Shown: positions 45,207 to 53,647, counted from the stretch's first letter. The stretch: 64,000 nt of DNA from Peribacillus frigoritolerans (GCF_001636405.1 NZ_KV440950.1:2937712-3001711); one strand, 5' to 3'. Notes: generated by a model from the letters alone, not told the origin. Program-made: numbers and translations.

Positions 45207-45632
45207 ATGACCATGCGATTATCTCCATATTTAATGATGAACGGAAATGCGAAGGAAGCGATTCAATTTTACGAAAAGGCATTGGATGCAAAAGTCCTCT
45301 TTAAACAAACTTTTGGAGAAATGCCAGAAAATCCTGAATTTCCTCTTCCAGAAGAAGCAAAGGATCTTGTGGCACACGCAATGTTAAAGGTAGGGGAAAC
45401 GGACTTCATGTTTTCGGATACGTTTCCAGGTCAAACCAGTCAATCTGGAGATCAAGTCACGATCTGCATTTCAATTAACGAAATTGAAAAATCAAAACGA
45501 ATCTTTGAAACTTTGTCGCAAGGTGGAGAAGTGAAAATGCCTCTGCAGGAAGCTTTTTTCAGCCCTGCTTATGGGATTGTAACAGACAAATTCGGTGTAA
45601 CCTTTCAAATTTATACAGAGGGTGAAAAATAA
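45207..45632 (+). CDS. VOC family protein (PhnB-like)
   Basis: A 141-residue vicinal-oxygen-chelate fold protein of the PhnB / 3-demethylubiquinone methyltransferase-like group. It contains LSPYLMMNGNAKEAIQFYEKAL, given here as LSPYLMMNGNAKEAIQF, then EAKDLVAHAMLKVGE and GDQVTICISIN, and ends AYGIVTDKFGVTFQIY. These small dimers usually bind a metal or a hydrophobic ligand, and many are of unknown function. I chose ATG 45207, 10 bases after AAGGAG; a second ATG follows two codons later. Single gene with a strong terminator. Confidence 0.87.
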   Translation: MTMRLSPYLMMNGNAKEAIQFYEKALDAKVLFKQTFGEMPENPEFPLPEEAKDLVAHAMLKVGETDFMFSDTFPGQTSQSGDQVTICISINEIEKSKRIFETLSQGGEVKMPLQEAFFSPAYGIVTDKFGVTFQIYTEGEK

Positions 45633-45690
45633 TTTGTTAAATAATAACAGCTGTTTTTGTGAATAGTTGCAGCTGCAATGTGTGAATAAA

Positions 45691-45740
45691 TAAATCCCGA
45701 TTTCTCATTAATATCACTGAGAGATCGGGATTTTTAAGTA
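45691..45740. terminator. Bidirectional terminator after the VOC gene
   Basis: A 16-bp stem beginning AAATCCCGAT and closing TGAGAGATCGGGATTT, with a T run on the plus strand and an A-rich flank serving the minus strand. Confidence 0.75.
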
Positions 45741-45755
45741 TGACTCTTATCTCTT

Positions 45756-45956
45756 TTAATAGGGCATCAAAAGATCCCCCACGGAAGCATATAAGATAAC
45801 ATCACGTTTATAGATTAAGTAGGCGTCCATTCTCACTGTCACTGGATTCTAGATTCAATCTGAATGTATATATACTGCCCGTAACTCCACCAATGATATC
45901 ATGAATACGTAGTTACCGATATTTTTTTCTGGCTCCACAATTTTACTCTGATACAT
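45756..45956 (-). pseudogene. Frameshifted small gene, unknown
   Basis: On the minus strand an ATG at 45956 behind AGGGAG opens MYQSKIVEPEKNIGNYVF. The protein-like reading then shifts frame to HDIIGGVTGSIYTFRLNLES and again to MDAYLIYKRDVILYASVGD, ending LLMPY at 45756. Each part looks natural and each frame is broken by stops elsewhere. This suggests a roughly 65-residue gene damaged by two frameshifts. I do not recognise the family. The rest of the gap to 46153 is AT-rich and shows nothing more. Confidence 0.35.
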
Positions 45957-46153
45957 TATCGTTATCTCCCTGTGATATTCGTCATATATTCTTCATCTAT
46001 TTGTTCTTTGTTTAGAATATGCCTATGCTATTATTTAAAACATTGACATACAAATTAGGCTCCTTCTTTGTAAAAATTTTTCCTTTTAATAAGGTACTAT
46101 CATATCATTCGAAGTAACAATTCATTGCGTAATAAGGGGAAAGGGGGAACAAT

Positions 46154-46933
46154 GTGAATACAGATCAAGCTTTCGACCTGCTAAAGGATGCAGGAGTAAC
46201 AGAAAGCAGTAGTATACAAACTGTTAGACGCTGGCTTCGTGAAGGTAAGATTAAATATGAGGGAGGCAACGGGAATAGGAAAACCGGATACATAATGGAT
46301 GACACAGATCAAGCATTTGAAATGTTAAAAGATGCAGGAGTAACAGAAAGTATTAGTGTACAGACTGTCAGGCGCTGGCTTGGCGAAGGTAAGATTAAAT
46401 ACGCGGGGAACGGAAAGAGGAACACCGGATACATAAGCGATGACACAGCTTCAAAGCTGGCTATAAATGATAGTATAATTCAAAATAAGGACGAAATCAT
46501 ACACCGATTAAAATTAAAAATACAAGCTCAAGAAAAGCATATAGAAGGTATCGAAGAGCTTCATGAGACAGCAAAAAGAATATTGATTCAGCAAAGGGAT
46601 ATGTTCAAAAAGGAAGTTGCCATTCTAAAGAATGAGAAAAGTGAATTACAAAATGAATCAAAGGATTTATTAAAAGAAAATATTGAATTACGTAATGAAT
46701 TGATAAAATTAAAAGAAAAAATCAGAAACAATTACATGATTGACTCCACTATTCAATCCAATGATTATAGTGAAAAATTAGGGCTTTCTAAAATGGCGAG
46801 CGATAAAGAAGTATTAGCAGAATATAAAGGGTTACTAAAAATAACTCATCCTGACCATAATGGCAACGCGAAGGTATTTCATTACATTAAGACTGATTAC
46901 GATAATTTTAGAAAGAGCAACAAAGGTAAATGA
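46154..46933 (+). CDS. Tandem HTH, coiled-coil and J-domain protein
   Basis: A 259-residue protein of unusual architecture. Residues 3-50 and 51-97 are a duplicated DNA-binding-like unit (TDQAFDLLKDAGVTES, then QTVRRWLREGKIKY) of MerR/excisionase-like winged-helix type. Residues about 98-195 are a long charged coiled coil (KKEVAILKNEKSELQNESK). Residues about 205-259 look like a J-domain: ASDKEVLAEYKGLLKITHPD with the diagnostic H232-P-D234, then HYIKTDYDNFRKS. The start is GTG at 46154 after AAGGGGGAA. It is flanked by gene-poor DNA. An overall likeness to chromosome-anchoring proteins of the RacA type is only in layout. A role in recruiting Hsp70 (DnaK) to DNA or to a filament is inference. 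Confidence 0.75.
   Translation: MNTDQAFDLLKDAGVTESSSIQTVRRWLREGKIKYEGGNGNRKTGYIMDDTDQAFEMLKDAGVTESISVQTVRRWLGEGKIKYAGNGKRNTGYISDDTASKLAINDSIIQNKDEIIHRLKLKIQAQEKHIEGIEELHETAKRILIQQRDMFKKEVAILKNEKSELQNESKDLLKENIELRNELIKLKEKIRNNYMIDSTIQSNDYSEKLGLSKMASDKEVLAEYKGLLKITHPDHNGNAKVFHYIKTDYDNFRKSNKGK
46160..46444 (+). repeat. Internal tandem duplication of the HTH unit
   Basis: Two in-frame copies of about 144 bases: copy 1 at 46160-46303 and copy 2 at 46304-46444. Both begin ACAGATCAAGC and share GATGCAGGAGTAACAGAAAG and GAAGGTAAGATTAAATA. Many differences are at third codon positions, so both copies appear selected. Confidence 0.8.
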
Positions 46934-47165
46934 ATAGTGAATGCATGCAAAGGTATTTTGACATCAAACCTAAAGAAAAACCTAGGGTAAAAGCGTAATT
47001 TGAAACGTCGCAAATAGTTTGATGGGACAAAACAGTGCCAATTCAGACTATTGATCATTATTTTTTGTTTGGCGACTTTAAATAGGAGATTTTTAAATGA
47101 ACGAATAGGTGCCTTTGTTCATTAGGCACCTAAAATTGAGGCTTTTAAAGTCTATCGTTTATACA

Positions 47166-47819
47166 TCATGAGCGGCTACTCTGTCTCCTCATCCATTGTG
47201 TTGCAACCCATTTTTCCCCAGTGATAACGGGCGCCCCACCGTGTAAAGTTAGTTCGTTTAGGTTTTTATCGTTGTAAAAATATTCGAAATACACAGCCCT
47301 TCCCTTTCGCGGGGATACTGAAAAATTCAATTTAGGAAAAAAGGTTTCCCCTCCATGCTCCACATCATTTAAGTACAAGATGATTGTGCTAATTCTATTA
47401 TTTTTTGCTGCAATACTTGAAGATGTAAAAAAATCAAAATGAGCTTTATACTCTTGTCCAGGAGTGTATTTAAGAATTTGAATACCCTCTCCATGTTCAA
47501 CGGGTATATTCATGATTGTTGATATCCTTTTTTCAATTTTGGTAAGGATGTCATATTCATTTTCTTGAAAAAACATACTGCTGCTTGTTCTTATCTCATT
47601 TACTTCGTGCGTAACTCCAATTTTGGAACGATTCATTTTGTCTTTTGACAATTCAATAAGTCCGTCACATTCTTCGTCACTCAAAACATTTTCTAAAACT
47701 ACAATTAGTGGTTCTTCTAATCTAGCAACTACATTGATTTCTCTGTCTTCCGTTTTGATTTTATTTCCAATATGATTAAAAATCGTTTGTTCTTTACTTG
47801 TTTTTTTATCCACTGTCAA
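47166..47819 (-). CDS. Prolyl 4-hydroxylase-type 2-oxoglutarate/Fe(II) oxygenase
   Basis: A 217-residue oxygenase of the P4Hc family, similar along its length to the prolyl 4-hydroxylase known from Bacillus anthracis. Iron ligands are the H-x-D in YKAHFDFFTSSS and the distal His in LTLHGGAPV. The 2-oxoglutarate-binding lysine is in ITGEKWVATQW. Other conserved blocks are ISTIILYLNDVEHGGETFFP and VYFEYFYNDKN. Such enzymes hydroxylate proline in collagen-like or peptide substrates using O2 and 2-oxoglutarate. The ATG at 47819 is preceded by a weak ribosome binding site. It lies next to the spore-surface-type locus, and spore filaments of relatives are collagen-like, so a surface protein substrate is an attractive inference. 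Confidence 0.88.
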   Translation of the reverse strand: MTVDKKTSKEQTIFNHIGNKIKTEDREINVVARLEEPLIVVLENVLSDEECDGLIELSKDKMNRSKIGVTHEVNEIRTSSSMFFQENEYDILTKIEKRISTIMNIPVEHGEGIQILKYTPGQEYKAHFDFFTSSSIAAKNNRISTIILYLNDVEHGGETFFPKLNFSVSPRKGRAVYFEYFYNDKNLNELTLHGGAPVITGEKWVATQWMRRQSSRS

Positions 47820-48333
47820 CTTTCATCGACTCCCAAAAGAATGAATTTTCAGAACAAAAAGTTTGGATTATTCTGTAAGCGTTTTCCCATGTTAATTATA
47901 CCATGAACATTGTTATGTATCTGTTACTTATTTCCGTCGACCAGTAAAAATTACTGGATGAACTGGCGCTTGACTATAGCAAACTTTAATCTTTTACATA
48001 AAATATAGGAAGCTCACAATATGAAAAAGTCTCTTTGCATAGATTTTCATGTGTGTATTTTCACTAAAATCCTTACGTGAATTTTTCCTTCTGTTCAAAT
48101 AAGAGTAAAAATGATGCTTGCTTGTTCACACTTTTGTGAAAGGTATATCATTCCTCTTTTATTATAAAAGGGTTTATATAAGCTATTCTCTTAACCCTAT
48201 AATCAAAGCCGTTTTCTTTCAGAATGTGCACAATGACAAGGGGACGAAGGATTCATCACCAAGAATCTTAGAGAAAAAGAGACAAAGGATAAAAAGTAAT
48301 AGTGCGATAGGGAATGTTAAGGAGTGATTGAAA
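47820..48333. other. Intergenic gap without a supported gene
   Basis: An open frame at 48118-48327 has no ribosome binding site and reads as AT-rich translated noise (FLFYYKRVYISYS), so I do not call it. CATAAAATA at 47997-48005 fits the -10 of mother-cell sigma K promoters (CATAnnnTA) but lies over 300 bases before the next gene. Otherwise nothing recognisable is seen. Confidence 0.35.
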
Positions 48334-48903
48334 GTGGAGGACTTTAAATCTATCTGTGTTACTGAAGGAATTAAAAAAGTGGATGTGATAAAAAATCCGA
48401 CGTCGTTTCCACTGATCGGAAAGGGGGCGCAAGGGGCCGTTTTTAAAATTTCCTCAGATAAATGTGTGAAAATTTGTGCAAAACCAGAATTTGCGGCTAA
48501 AGAGGGAAATGTATTAAAAATTGCACAGGAGTCTCCCGCTATTCCACGGCTTTATGAGGTGGGGCATAACTATATTATTATGGAATATCTTGAAGGGCCA
48601 ACTTTATTTCAATATTTAGAATCTGGGGGGATCCTATCCGAAAAATTGATGAGGCAAATTCTTTTTGTTTTAAAAGAAATGAAGCGATTAAAGTTTACCA
48701 GATTGGATGCCGATTTGCGCCACATTATTGTAACTAAGGAAGATGAATTAAAAGTAATAGATCATTATAGCTCCTTTACACGGATTCGAAACAAGCCAGA
48801 ATTGATATTCAAAGGCCTAAAAAAGTTAGGTTTATTACCAATGTTCTTGGAAGAATTAAAAGAAATGGATCCCGAATCCTATATAGAATGGAAAAATTTA
48901 TAA
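48334..48903 (+). CDS. Small protein-kinase-fold protein (YrzF-like) 1
   Basis: A 189-residue compact kinase-fold protein. It has the glycine loop LIGKGAQGAVFKI, the ATP-lysine K46 in CVKICA, the hinge YIIMEYLEGPTL, a catalytic-loop equivalent RLDADLRHIIV with D125, and the metal Asp D143 in VIDHYSS. The Asn normally five residues after the catalytic Asp is His (H130) and the DFG motif is D-H-Y. The activation and C-lobe parts are much shorter than in eukaryotic-type kinases. It resembles B. subtilis YrzF/YbdM-type proteins. The start is GTG 48334, 9 bases after AAGGAG, matching the MEDFK start of the related gene at 59355. Substrate unknown. Confidence 0.78.
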   Translation: MEDFKSICVTEGIKKVDVIKNPTSFPLIGKGAQGAVFKISSDKCVKICAKPEFAAKEGNVLKIAQESPAIPRLYEVGHNYIIMEYLEGPTLFQYLESGGILSEKLMRQILFVLKEMKRLKFTRLDADLRHIIVTKEDELKVIDHYSSFTRIRNKPELIFKGLKKLGLLPMFLEELKEMDPESYIEWKNL

Positions 48904-48904
48904 A

Positions 48905-48950
48905 TAAAAAAAGTAACTCCTTTAAAGCAAATAAGAGTTACTTTTTTCTA
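48905..48950. terminator. Bidirectional terminator
   Basis: A strong stem AAAAAAGTAACTC / GAGTTACTTTTTT between the convergent kinase-like and HipA-like genes. Confidence 0.8.
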
Positions 48951-48965
48951 TGGAAAAATCCAGCG

Positions 48966-49754
48966 TTATTTGGGATTGCTATGATGCTGGATGATACGTT
49001 CAACGATTTCAGGCAATTTATTTTTCTGTTCTAAAAGAAACTTGTAGAGAGCATCCCTATCCTTCGTTTTCACATTCCACTCTTTAGGGATGGATTCGAT
49101 TACTTGATAGATCGATTCGTTCGGCAATTTTACAATTTTTTCTATAAATGATGTAAGCTCTTTGTGATCATCGAGAAGAGAGAAGGCCCACTTATAAAAA
49201 GGCCAATGGTAATTATATACTGGTGTTTCACTTAGCGTTTGAGCAGACCATTGGTAGCGTCCTGGAAAAACTCTGCCATGATCAATCATATGGACATAAT
49301 AGCCGCCATCGCTGAGATTTTCCAAAATGACATTCATCGTACCTCGATCAGAGTTATTCACCCATTGGTCGAATACCGTTATACCGGCAAGCATATCCCG
49401 GTTTTTAACATCCATCTTTGTGGGAGGATTTTCTCTAACATTCTCGAAAACGGTACTGTTTTTAATAAATACACAGCCATATTGGTATCCAGAACTATAG
49501 TTGTGTTTAGTGGATTGTAATTCAGGCGTCTTCTTGATGAAATCTTCCGGTATATATACAAGATCAAATGGGATAACGGGAAGTGAAAGAAGCTCTGCCA
49601 ACTTTCCGATCAGGTATTCATTGACCACTTCCTTTTCTCTGCCTTTCTTAGTATCGAACCACTTCACGACATATTCTTTACCATCGCTGAAAAGAATGAC
49701 ATGTGCGGTTCCGCCCCTTAATGTTTGTACATATTTAACTGGATATTTTGTCAT
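48966..49754 (-). CDS. HipA-like kinase family protein
   Basis: A 262-residue protein of the HipA-like / PI3K-like kinase group, found in spore formers and of unknown substrate. Blocks are GGTAHVILFSDGKEYVVKWF (nucleotide lysine), EVVNEYLIGKLAELLSLPVI, MLAGITVFDQWVNNSDRGTM (catalytic D..N, here DRGTMN) and HMIDHGRVF (metal Asp). It lacks the HipB partner expected for a toxin system, and nothing here suggests toxicity. It is the last gene of a minus-strand series nudix, glycosyltransferase, decayed paralogue, this gene. The ATG at 49754 follows AAAGGAGACAAAGTG. Confidence 0.78.
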   Translation of the reverse strand: MTKYPVKYVQTLRGGTAHVILFSDGKEYVVKWFDTKKGREKEVVNEYLIGKLAELLSLPVIPFDLVYIPEDFIKKTPELQSTKHNYSSGYQYGCVFIKNSTVFENVRENPPTKMDVKNRDMLAGITVFDQWVNNSDRGTMNVILENLSDGGYYVHMIDHGRVFPGRYQWSAQTLSETPVYNYHWPFYKWAFSLLDDHKELTSFIEKIVKLPNESIYQVIESIPKEWNVKTKDRDALYKFLLEQKNKLPEIVERIIQHHSNPK

Positions 49755-49823
49755 ATCACTTTGTCTCCTTTAAAAATATTTGTCTAGCTCTTTTTCACTT
49801 TCACCATATCTTTTTTATTAACA

Positions 49824-50391
49824 TTATTGCTTCTGTATTGATTGATGAAATTCGTTATAAGTTTCGGTAAATGACTTTTCTTTTCTAAAAAGAAATTTGT
49901 ACAGCGCTTCACTTTTCTTCTTTGGGTAGGAATACAAATGATGTTAAATCCCTTCATTTAGCATAGAGAAGGCAAATGGATAAGTTTCTTGGTAACTGAT
50001 ACTGTACCTGACAACTCATTTTTGCATACTACGATATCACCCGAATTCTGGGATCAATCATATGGACAAAATTGACGCCTTCCCTAAGTTCTAGTAAAAC
50101 TTTTCGATAAATAAACACGAATATTGAATCTGAACAAAATTGTATTTTTGGAATGTAATTTGGGAGTGTTTTTATGATTTCGTTTGGGTATAAATTAGTC
50201 CGACGGGGACAAAAGGAAGGAACATTGCTAATTTATTGCACACATACTCAATTACTACTATTATTGGTTCTTTTATTTTCAGTGCCATTCATTTAATTAC
50301 AAACTTTTTACCATCGCTAAAAAGAATGACATGTACCTTTCCACAAATTAATGATTTTACGACCTCAACAGGTTATTTTGGACTGACCCAT
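49824..50391 (-). pseudogene. Decayed paralogue of the HipA-like kinase gene
   Basis: On the minus strand, VHVILFSDGKKFVIK (about 50283-50327) matches AHVILFSDGKEYVVK of the intact gene, ALYKFLFRKEKS near 49890 matches ALYKFLLEQKNK, and a QSYGQN-like stretch near 50070 matches the VHMIDHG region. The reading is interrupted by stops and frameshifts, and about 220 bases are missing relative to the intact 789-base gene. It lies between the glycosyltransferase and the intact copy, so this was a tandem duplication. Only the relic explains this 600-base gap. Confidence 0.75.
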
Positions 50392-50393
50392 GG

Positions 50394-51482
50394 TTAATTA
50401 ATTTCGTTGTTTTTTTCTATTATGCTGTATAGCCTTTGTTGTTCGATGATTTGTTTATTCAAATCGAAATTTTCATCAATTACCTGTCTTGCACTTCTGG
50501 TATATCTCTTCCATACTCTTGGATGACTCAGGAAATATTTTAGACCTTGAGCCAACTTTAAATCATCTTTCTCAGGAACAAGGTAACCTGTTTTTTTATG
50601 CTCAATCAATTCCGGAATCCCACCGTGAAAGGTGGAGATGACTGGTAAACCACTTGCCATAGCTTCTTTTAATGCATTTGGAATCCCTTCAACATCACCA
50701 TCTTCGCCTGTTTCACTGGCAAGGCAAAAGAGGTGGGAATCTCTTAATTCGTTAGAGATTTGGTTTGAATCCATTGGTCCTCTAAGAAAAACGCGTTCGT
50801 TTAATTGATTTTCATCAATGAAAATTCTTAACTTCTCTTCATCTTCTCCAGTCCCAATGATGTGCAGTGTCGTTCTAGGGTATTCCTGATGAATCCGTTG
50901 AAAAGCCTTCAAAAGTGTAAGGAACCCCTTTTTCTCGACAAGTCTGGCTACGGACAAGATTCGGATTTCTCCTTCATTAGGTAGGGAACGTTGGACAAAT
51001 GGGTATAAATCTAAATCCAGCCCCCCATATAGTACATGTATTTTATCTTCTTTAAATCCTAATTTTTTCAATTCATCTGCAAGAAAATGGCAAACTGAAA
51101 AACAAGCAGCTCCATGTTTTACTAAATTTTGATATCGGAGGACATTTTTGCGAAATCTCTTAAATGTTTGAGTGGAAGAATCACGTCCTCGAAAATGTAC
51201 AACCAAAGGTATATCATACTCTATTGCTGCTGGTAATATATCGATGGAATGTTTCCCCTGATGAGCGTGAATCGCGACGACATTTTGCTCCTTAAAGAAA
51301 GCTCCAAGGTCTTGAATTTCGTTCAAATTATAATAGTGTTCAAACTGATATTGAACATTGTCGCAATTTGGGTAAGGTCCTATAACAATAGGACGATATT
51401 GATCCAGCATAATGATCTGATTGTACATAAACCCTTGATTGATTTTTATTGGTTCTCTAATGTAAAAAGCGATTGTCTTCAC
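50394..51482 (-). CDS. CotSA/YtcC-like glycosyltransferase 1 (GT4)
   Basis: A 362-residue GT-B retaining glycosyltransferase of family 4. The N-terminal half reads TIAFYIREPIKINQGFMYNQ and VHFRGRDSS; the C-terminal half has VLYGGLDLDLYPF, ILSVARLVEKKGFLTLLKAF, GDVEGIPNALKEAMASGLPV and HGGIPELI with the E-x7-E donor site. It is closely similar to the protein at 62453 and less so to 57854. No signal peptide, so it works in the cytosol, likely the mother cell. Its start overlaps the stop of the upstream NUDIX gene by one base. The donor may be a UDP-sugar made by the 55-62 kb genes. Confidence 0.88.
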   Translation of the reverse strand: MKTIAFYIREPIKINQGFMYNQIIMLDQYRPIVIGPYPNCDNVQYQFEHYYNLNEIQDLGAFFKEQNVVAIHAHQGKHSIDILPAAIEYDIPLVVHFRGRDSSTQTFKRFRKNVLRYQNLVKHGAACFSVCHFLADELKKLGFKEDKIHVLYGGLDLDLYPFVQRSLPNEGEIRILSVARLVEKKGFLTLLKAFQRIHQEYPRTTLHIIGTGEDEEKLRIFIDENQLNERVFLRGPMDSNQISNELRDSHLFCLASETGEDGDVEGIPNALKEAMASGLPVISTFHGGIPELIEHKKTGYLVPEKDDLKLAQGLKYFLSHPRVWKRYTRSARQVIDENFDLNKQIIEQQRLYSIIEKNNEIN

Positions 51483-51955
51483 TATTTCAATCCCTTTCTT
51501 CTCTCTAAAATCAAATTTTCGATAAAACTTTGAAATATTTGTTGATCTCGTTCAGAAAGATCTTTCGGAAAAGCGGACCATTTAAAAAATTGTACTTTTT
51601 GTATTTCTATATCATCAGGTTTTAAATCTCCGCTGAGTATTTCTTCGGTAACGTAAGCAATGTTGACTGAAAAGTATTGATCACCATTAGGCAGCTTCGT
51701 AAAATAGTCCTTCCCTGAAAAAACGCCAATTAATTGAAGGTTTCCGATGTTAATTCCTGTTTCCTCCAAAATTTCACGTCTGCATGCCTCTTCCGCAGAT
51801 TCTCCTAATTCGATGAAGCCGCCCGGCAATTTCCACATTTTTTCGGATTGTACCATTAGAAAACGGCTGTTCTGATCGATAACCAAAACGGTGACCCCAG
51901 TAAGTATCAAAGCTCTAGTTCCTACGAGAGCACGTAAATCTTCAATATATCCCAT
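51482..51955 (-). CDS. NUDIX hydrolase
   Basis: A 157-residue NUDIX pyrophosphohydrolase. The Nudix box GFIELGESAEEACRREILEE followed by TGI is complete (G-x5-E-x7-R-E-x2-E-E-x-G-x). Flanking segments are VLVIDQNSRFLMVQSEKMWKL, written here as VIDQNSRFLMVQSEKMWKL, and VFSGKDYFTKLPNGDQYFSV. Substrates range from nucleotide sugars to oxidised nucleotides. Coupling to a glycosyltransferase (one-base overlap) suggests a nucleotide-sugar role, as inference. The ATG at 51955 follows AAGGAGACTTGAG. Confidence 0.88.
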   Translation of the reverse strand: MGYIEDLRALVGTRALILTGVTVLVIDQNSRFLMVQSEKMWKLPGGFIELGESAEEACRREILEETGINIGNLQLIGVFSGKDYFTKLPNGDQYFSVNIAYVTEEILSGDLKPDDIEIQKVQFFKWSAFPKDLSERDQQIFQSFIENLILERRKGLK

Positions 51956-52198
51956 CTCAAGTCTCCTTTCTGATCTTTCTGGTTAATCCACTTTTATAGT
52001 AAATGCAAAATGGAAAAGATTCGAAACGGACAAGTACATATATTTGTTTGTTTTTTGTAAAGTTCTTATTTTTATGTGTATGAGCATAAGAATCTGAAGA
52101 AATGCTAGGAAAGGCTTTCCTTAAGAACTCAATAAAAGAAGGTATGACTTAATTTTATGAATAAGTGTTATTATCCTAAAGCAACTATTCGATGATTT

Positions 52199-52207
52199 CA
52201 TAGTATA
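52199..52207 (+). promoter_or_regulatory. Sigma-K-like -10 element (CATAnnnTA)
   Basis: CATAGTATA lies 43 bases before the start of the kinase-like gene at 52251, a reasonable promoter distance. The expected AC at the -35 position is not at the standard spacing (an AC is found 13 bases upstream instead of about 16), so this is tentative. Confidence 0.3.
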
Positions 52208-52250
52208 GATATTATGGTTATTAATAAGCAGCAAAGAGGTGGTAGATTAG

Positions 52251-52847
52251 ATGAATGATTTTAAATTAATAAGGGTTGAAAGAATTGAAAAGAACGGTAA
52301 AAAGGACCTTCTTATTCATAATCCAACCACATTAAAACTAATTGGGGCAGGAAGTCAAGGTGCAGTTTTTCAGCTTGATGAAGATATTTGCGTAAAAATT
52401 TATGTCAATCCAAATGCAGCAACTAAAGAGGGAAAAGCACTTGAAGCAGCGAAGGATACTCATATTGTTCCGAGGTTATATGAAGTCGGACCAAACTATG
52501 TAATTATGGAATATTTAAAAGGTCCTAATCTAAAAGATTTTTTGAAAGGGAAGCAAGATATTCCCGAATCGATTACAGAACAAATCATAATGATTCGAAA
52601 GGAACTGAAGAGAGTTGGATTTATTAGAATCAAGACCTCAATCGGACATTTTGTTGTAACAAAGGGAAATGTGCTGAAAGCAATCGATCATTCAGATGGC
52701 CTCACAATGAATGATCCATATAATCCAAAGATGTTTCGTGATTTAAAGAAATTGGGGTTATTGGATACTTTCCTGAAACAAGCAAAGAAAATCGATCCTG
52801 AATCGTATGAAGAATGGCAAAAAAATATCGACTTCAATGCGATATAG
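52251..52847 (+). CDS. Small protein-kinase-fold protein (YrzF-like) 2, likely pseudokinase
   Basis: A 198-residue homologue of the gene at 48334. The glycine loop LIGAGSQGAVFQL, lysine K49 in CVKIYV and hinge YVIMEYLKGPNL are kept. The catalytic-loop equivalent reads RIKTSIGHFVV: the Asp present in the other copies is K128, and H133 again stands where Asn is expected. The metal-site D146-H is present. Loss of the catalytic Asp suggests a binding or scaffolding role. ATG 52251 follows AGAGGTGGTAGATTAG. Single gene with a terminator after a short gap. Confidence 0.78.
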   Translation: MNDFKLIRVERIEKNGKKDLLIHNPTTLKLIGAGSQGAVFQLDEDICVKIYVNPNAATKEGKALEAAKDTHIVPRLYEVGPNYVIMEYLKGPNLKDFLKGKQDIPESITEQIIMIRKELKRVGFIRIKTSIGHFVVTKGNVLKAIDHSDGLTMNDPYNPKMFRDLKKLGLLDTFLKQAKKIDPESYEEWQKNIDFNAI

Positions 52848-52965
52848 GAAACTAACCGATATAAATGAGATTATGCGAAATTTGGGCCTGGCCAGTATCG
52901 CTAACAGTGCATGATGATTTCTTACAAATCCAATTATGTCGTACAAGCAGGGAAAATTAAAAAAG

Positions 52966-53008
52966 GAAAGTCGAACCCTAAACATAAAGGAGTTCGACTT
53001 TTTAGTTT
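52966..53008 (+). terminator. Terminator downstream of the pseudokinase gene
   Basis: Stem AAAGTCGAAC / GTTCGACTTT followed by TTTAGTTT, about 120 bases after the stop. From here to 53458 no gene is supported. Confidence 0.7.
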
Positions 53009-53458
53009 GGAATTCTCCAGACTCTAAAATTCGCAATATGGGCGGAAATGCATTATTTCTCCCGTTTCTAAAAGTGCACGTTCGGCATTTATTAGGACAA
53101 ATTACAATATTCGTAAAATCATTTTTGCAACCAGATAACGTTTTTCCTTATTAAAGTGGTTTTTTTAAATTTTTTTTGGAAGATTGTATATGTTTAACAT
53201 TTACACATGACAAACGCTCAGTCATTCAAAGGCTTGTTGAATAACTATAGAAAGAAAGTGATGGTTGTTTATCTATGAAAGATCTGTCTATGCAAATAAG
53301 AAAATCGGAAACCACATGTATGGTTTCCTAAACTAAAATGAGGTGAATCATTTTCAAACATCCCTAAATTTGATGCCAAACATTTAGATTAAGACTGCTT
53401 AAACTGTACCATTTTTTGGGCTTCCATTACTCTTGAAGTATAGACCGGAATGATTACG

Positions 53459-53647
53459 ATGGATCAGTTGTTTTCCCGACACAATAAATTACAAGTACAT
53501 TGCTATCATTATGATCGGCAACGGCAACACAATCATGTCGACAATACTAAGAAATGGTTAAATAGCCTATCTCCGAATGTTCTTAAACTGATTCTGCAAC
53601 AAAAGCGATTTACTAGAAACATAAAAGGTGAATCCAAGGTCAATTGA
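53459..53647 (+). CDS. Doubtful small His/Gln-rich protein
   Basis: A 62-residue open frame starting at ATG 53459 (an alternative ATG is at 53450) with YHYDRQRQHNH near the N-terminus and the helical stretch KKWLNSLSPNVLKLILQQKR. Only a poor CCGGA-like ribosome binding site precedes it. Small His- and Tyr-rich proteins occur in spore coats, and the neighbouring gene is Gln-rich, which gives weak support. It may be chance. Confidence 0.3.
   Translation: MDQLFSRHNKLQVHCYHYDRQRQHNHVDNTKKWLNSLSPNVLKLILQQKRFTRNIKGESKVN

Noticed and set aside
47997-48005. CATAAAATA as a sigma K promoter for the first kinase-like gene
   Set aside because: It is more than 320 bases from the start codon, and such AT-rich matches are expected by chance.
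48118-48327. Possible small gene before the first kinase-like gene
   Set aside because: No ribosome binding site, AT-rich translated noise, and it would end just at the next start.
48966-49754. HipAB toxin-antitoxin system
   Set aside because: No HipB-like HTH antitoxin gene adjoins, and the neighbours are a glycosyltransferase and NUDIX gene; the protein belongs to the wider HipA-like group.
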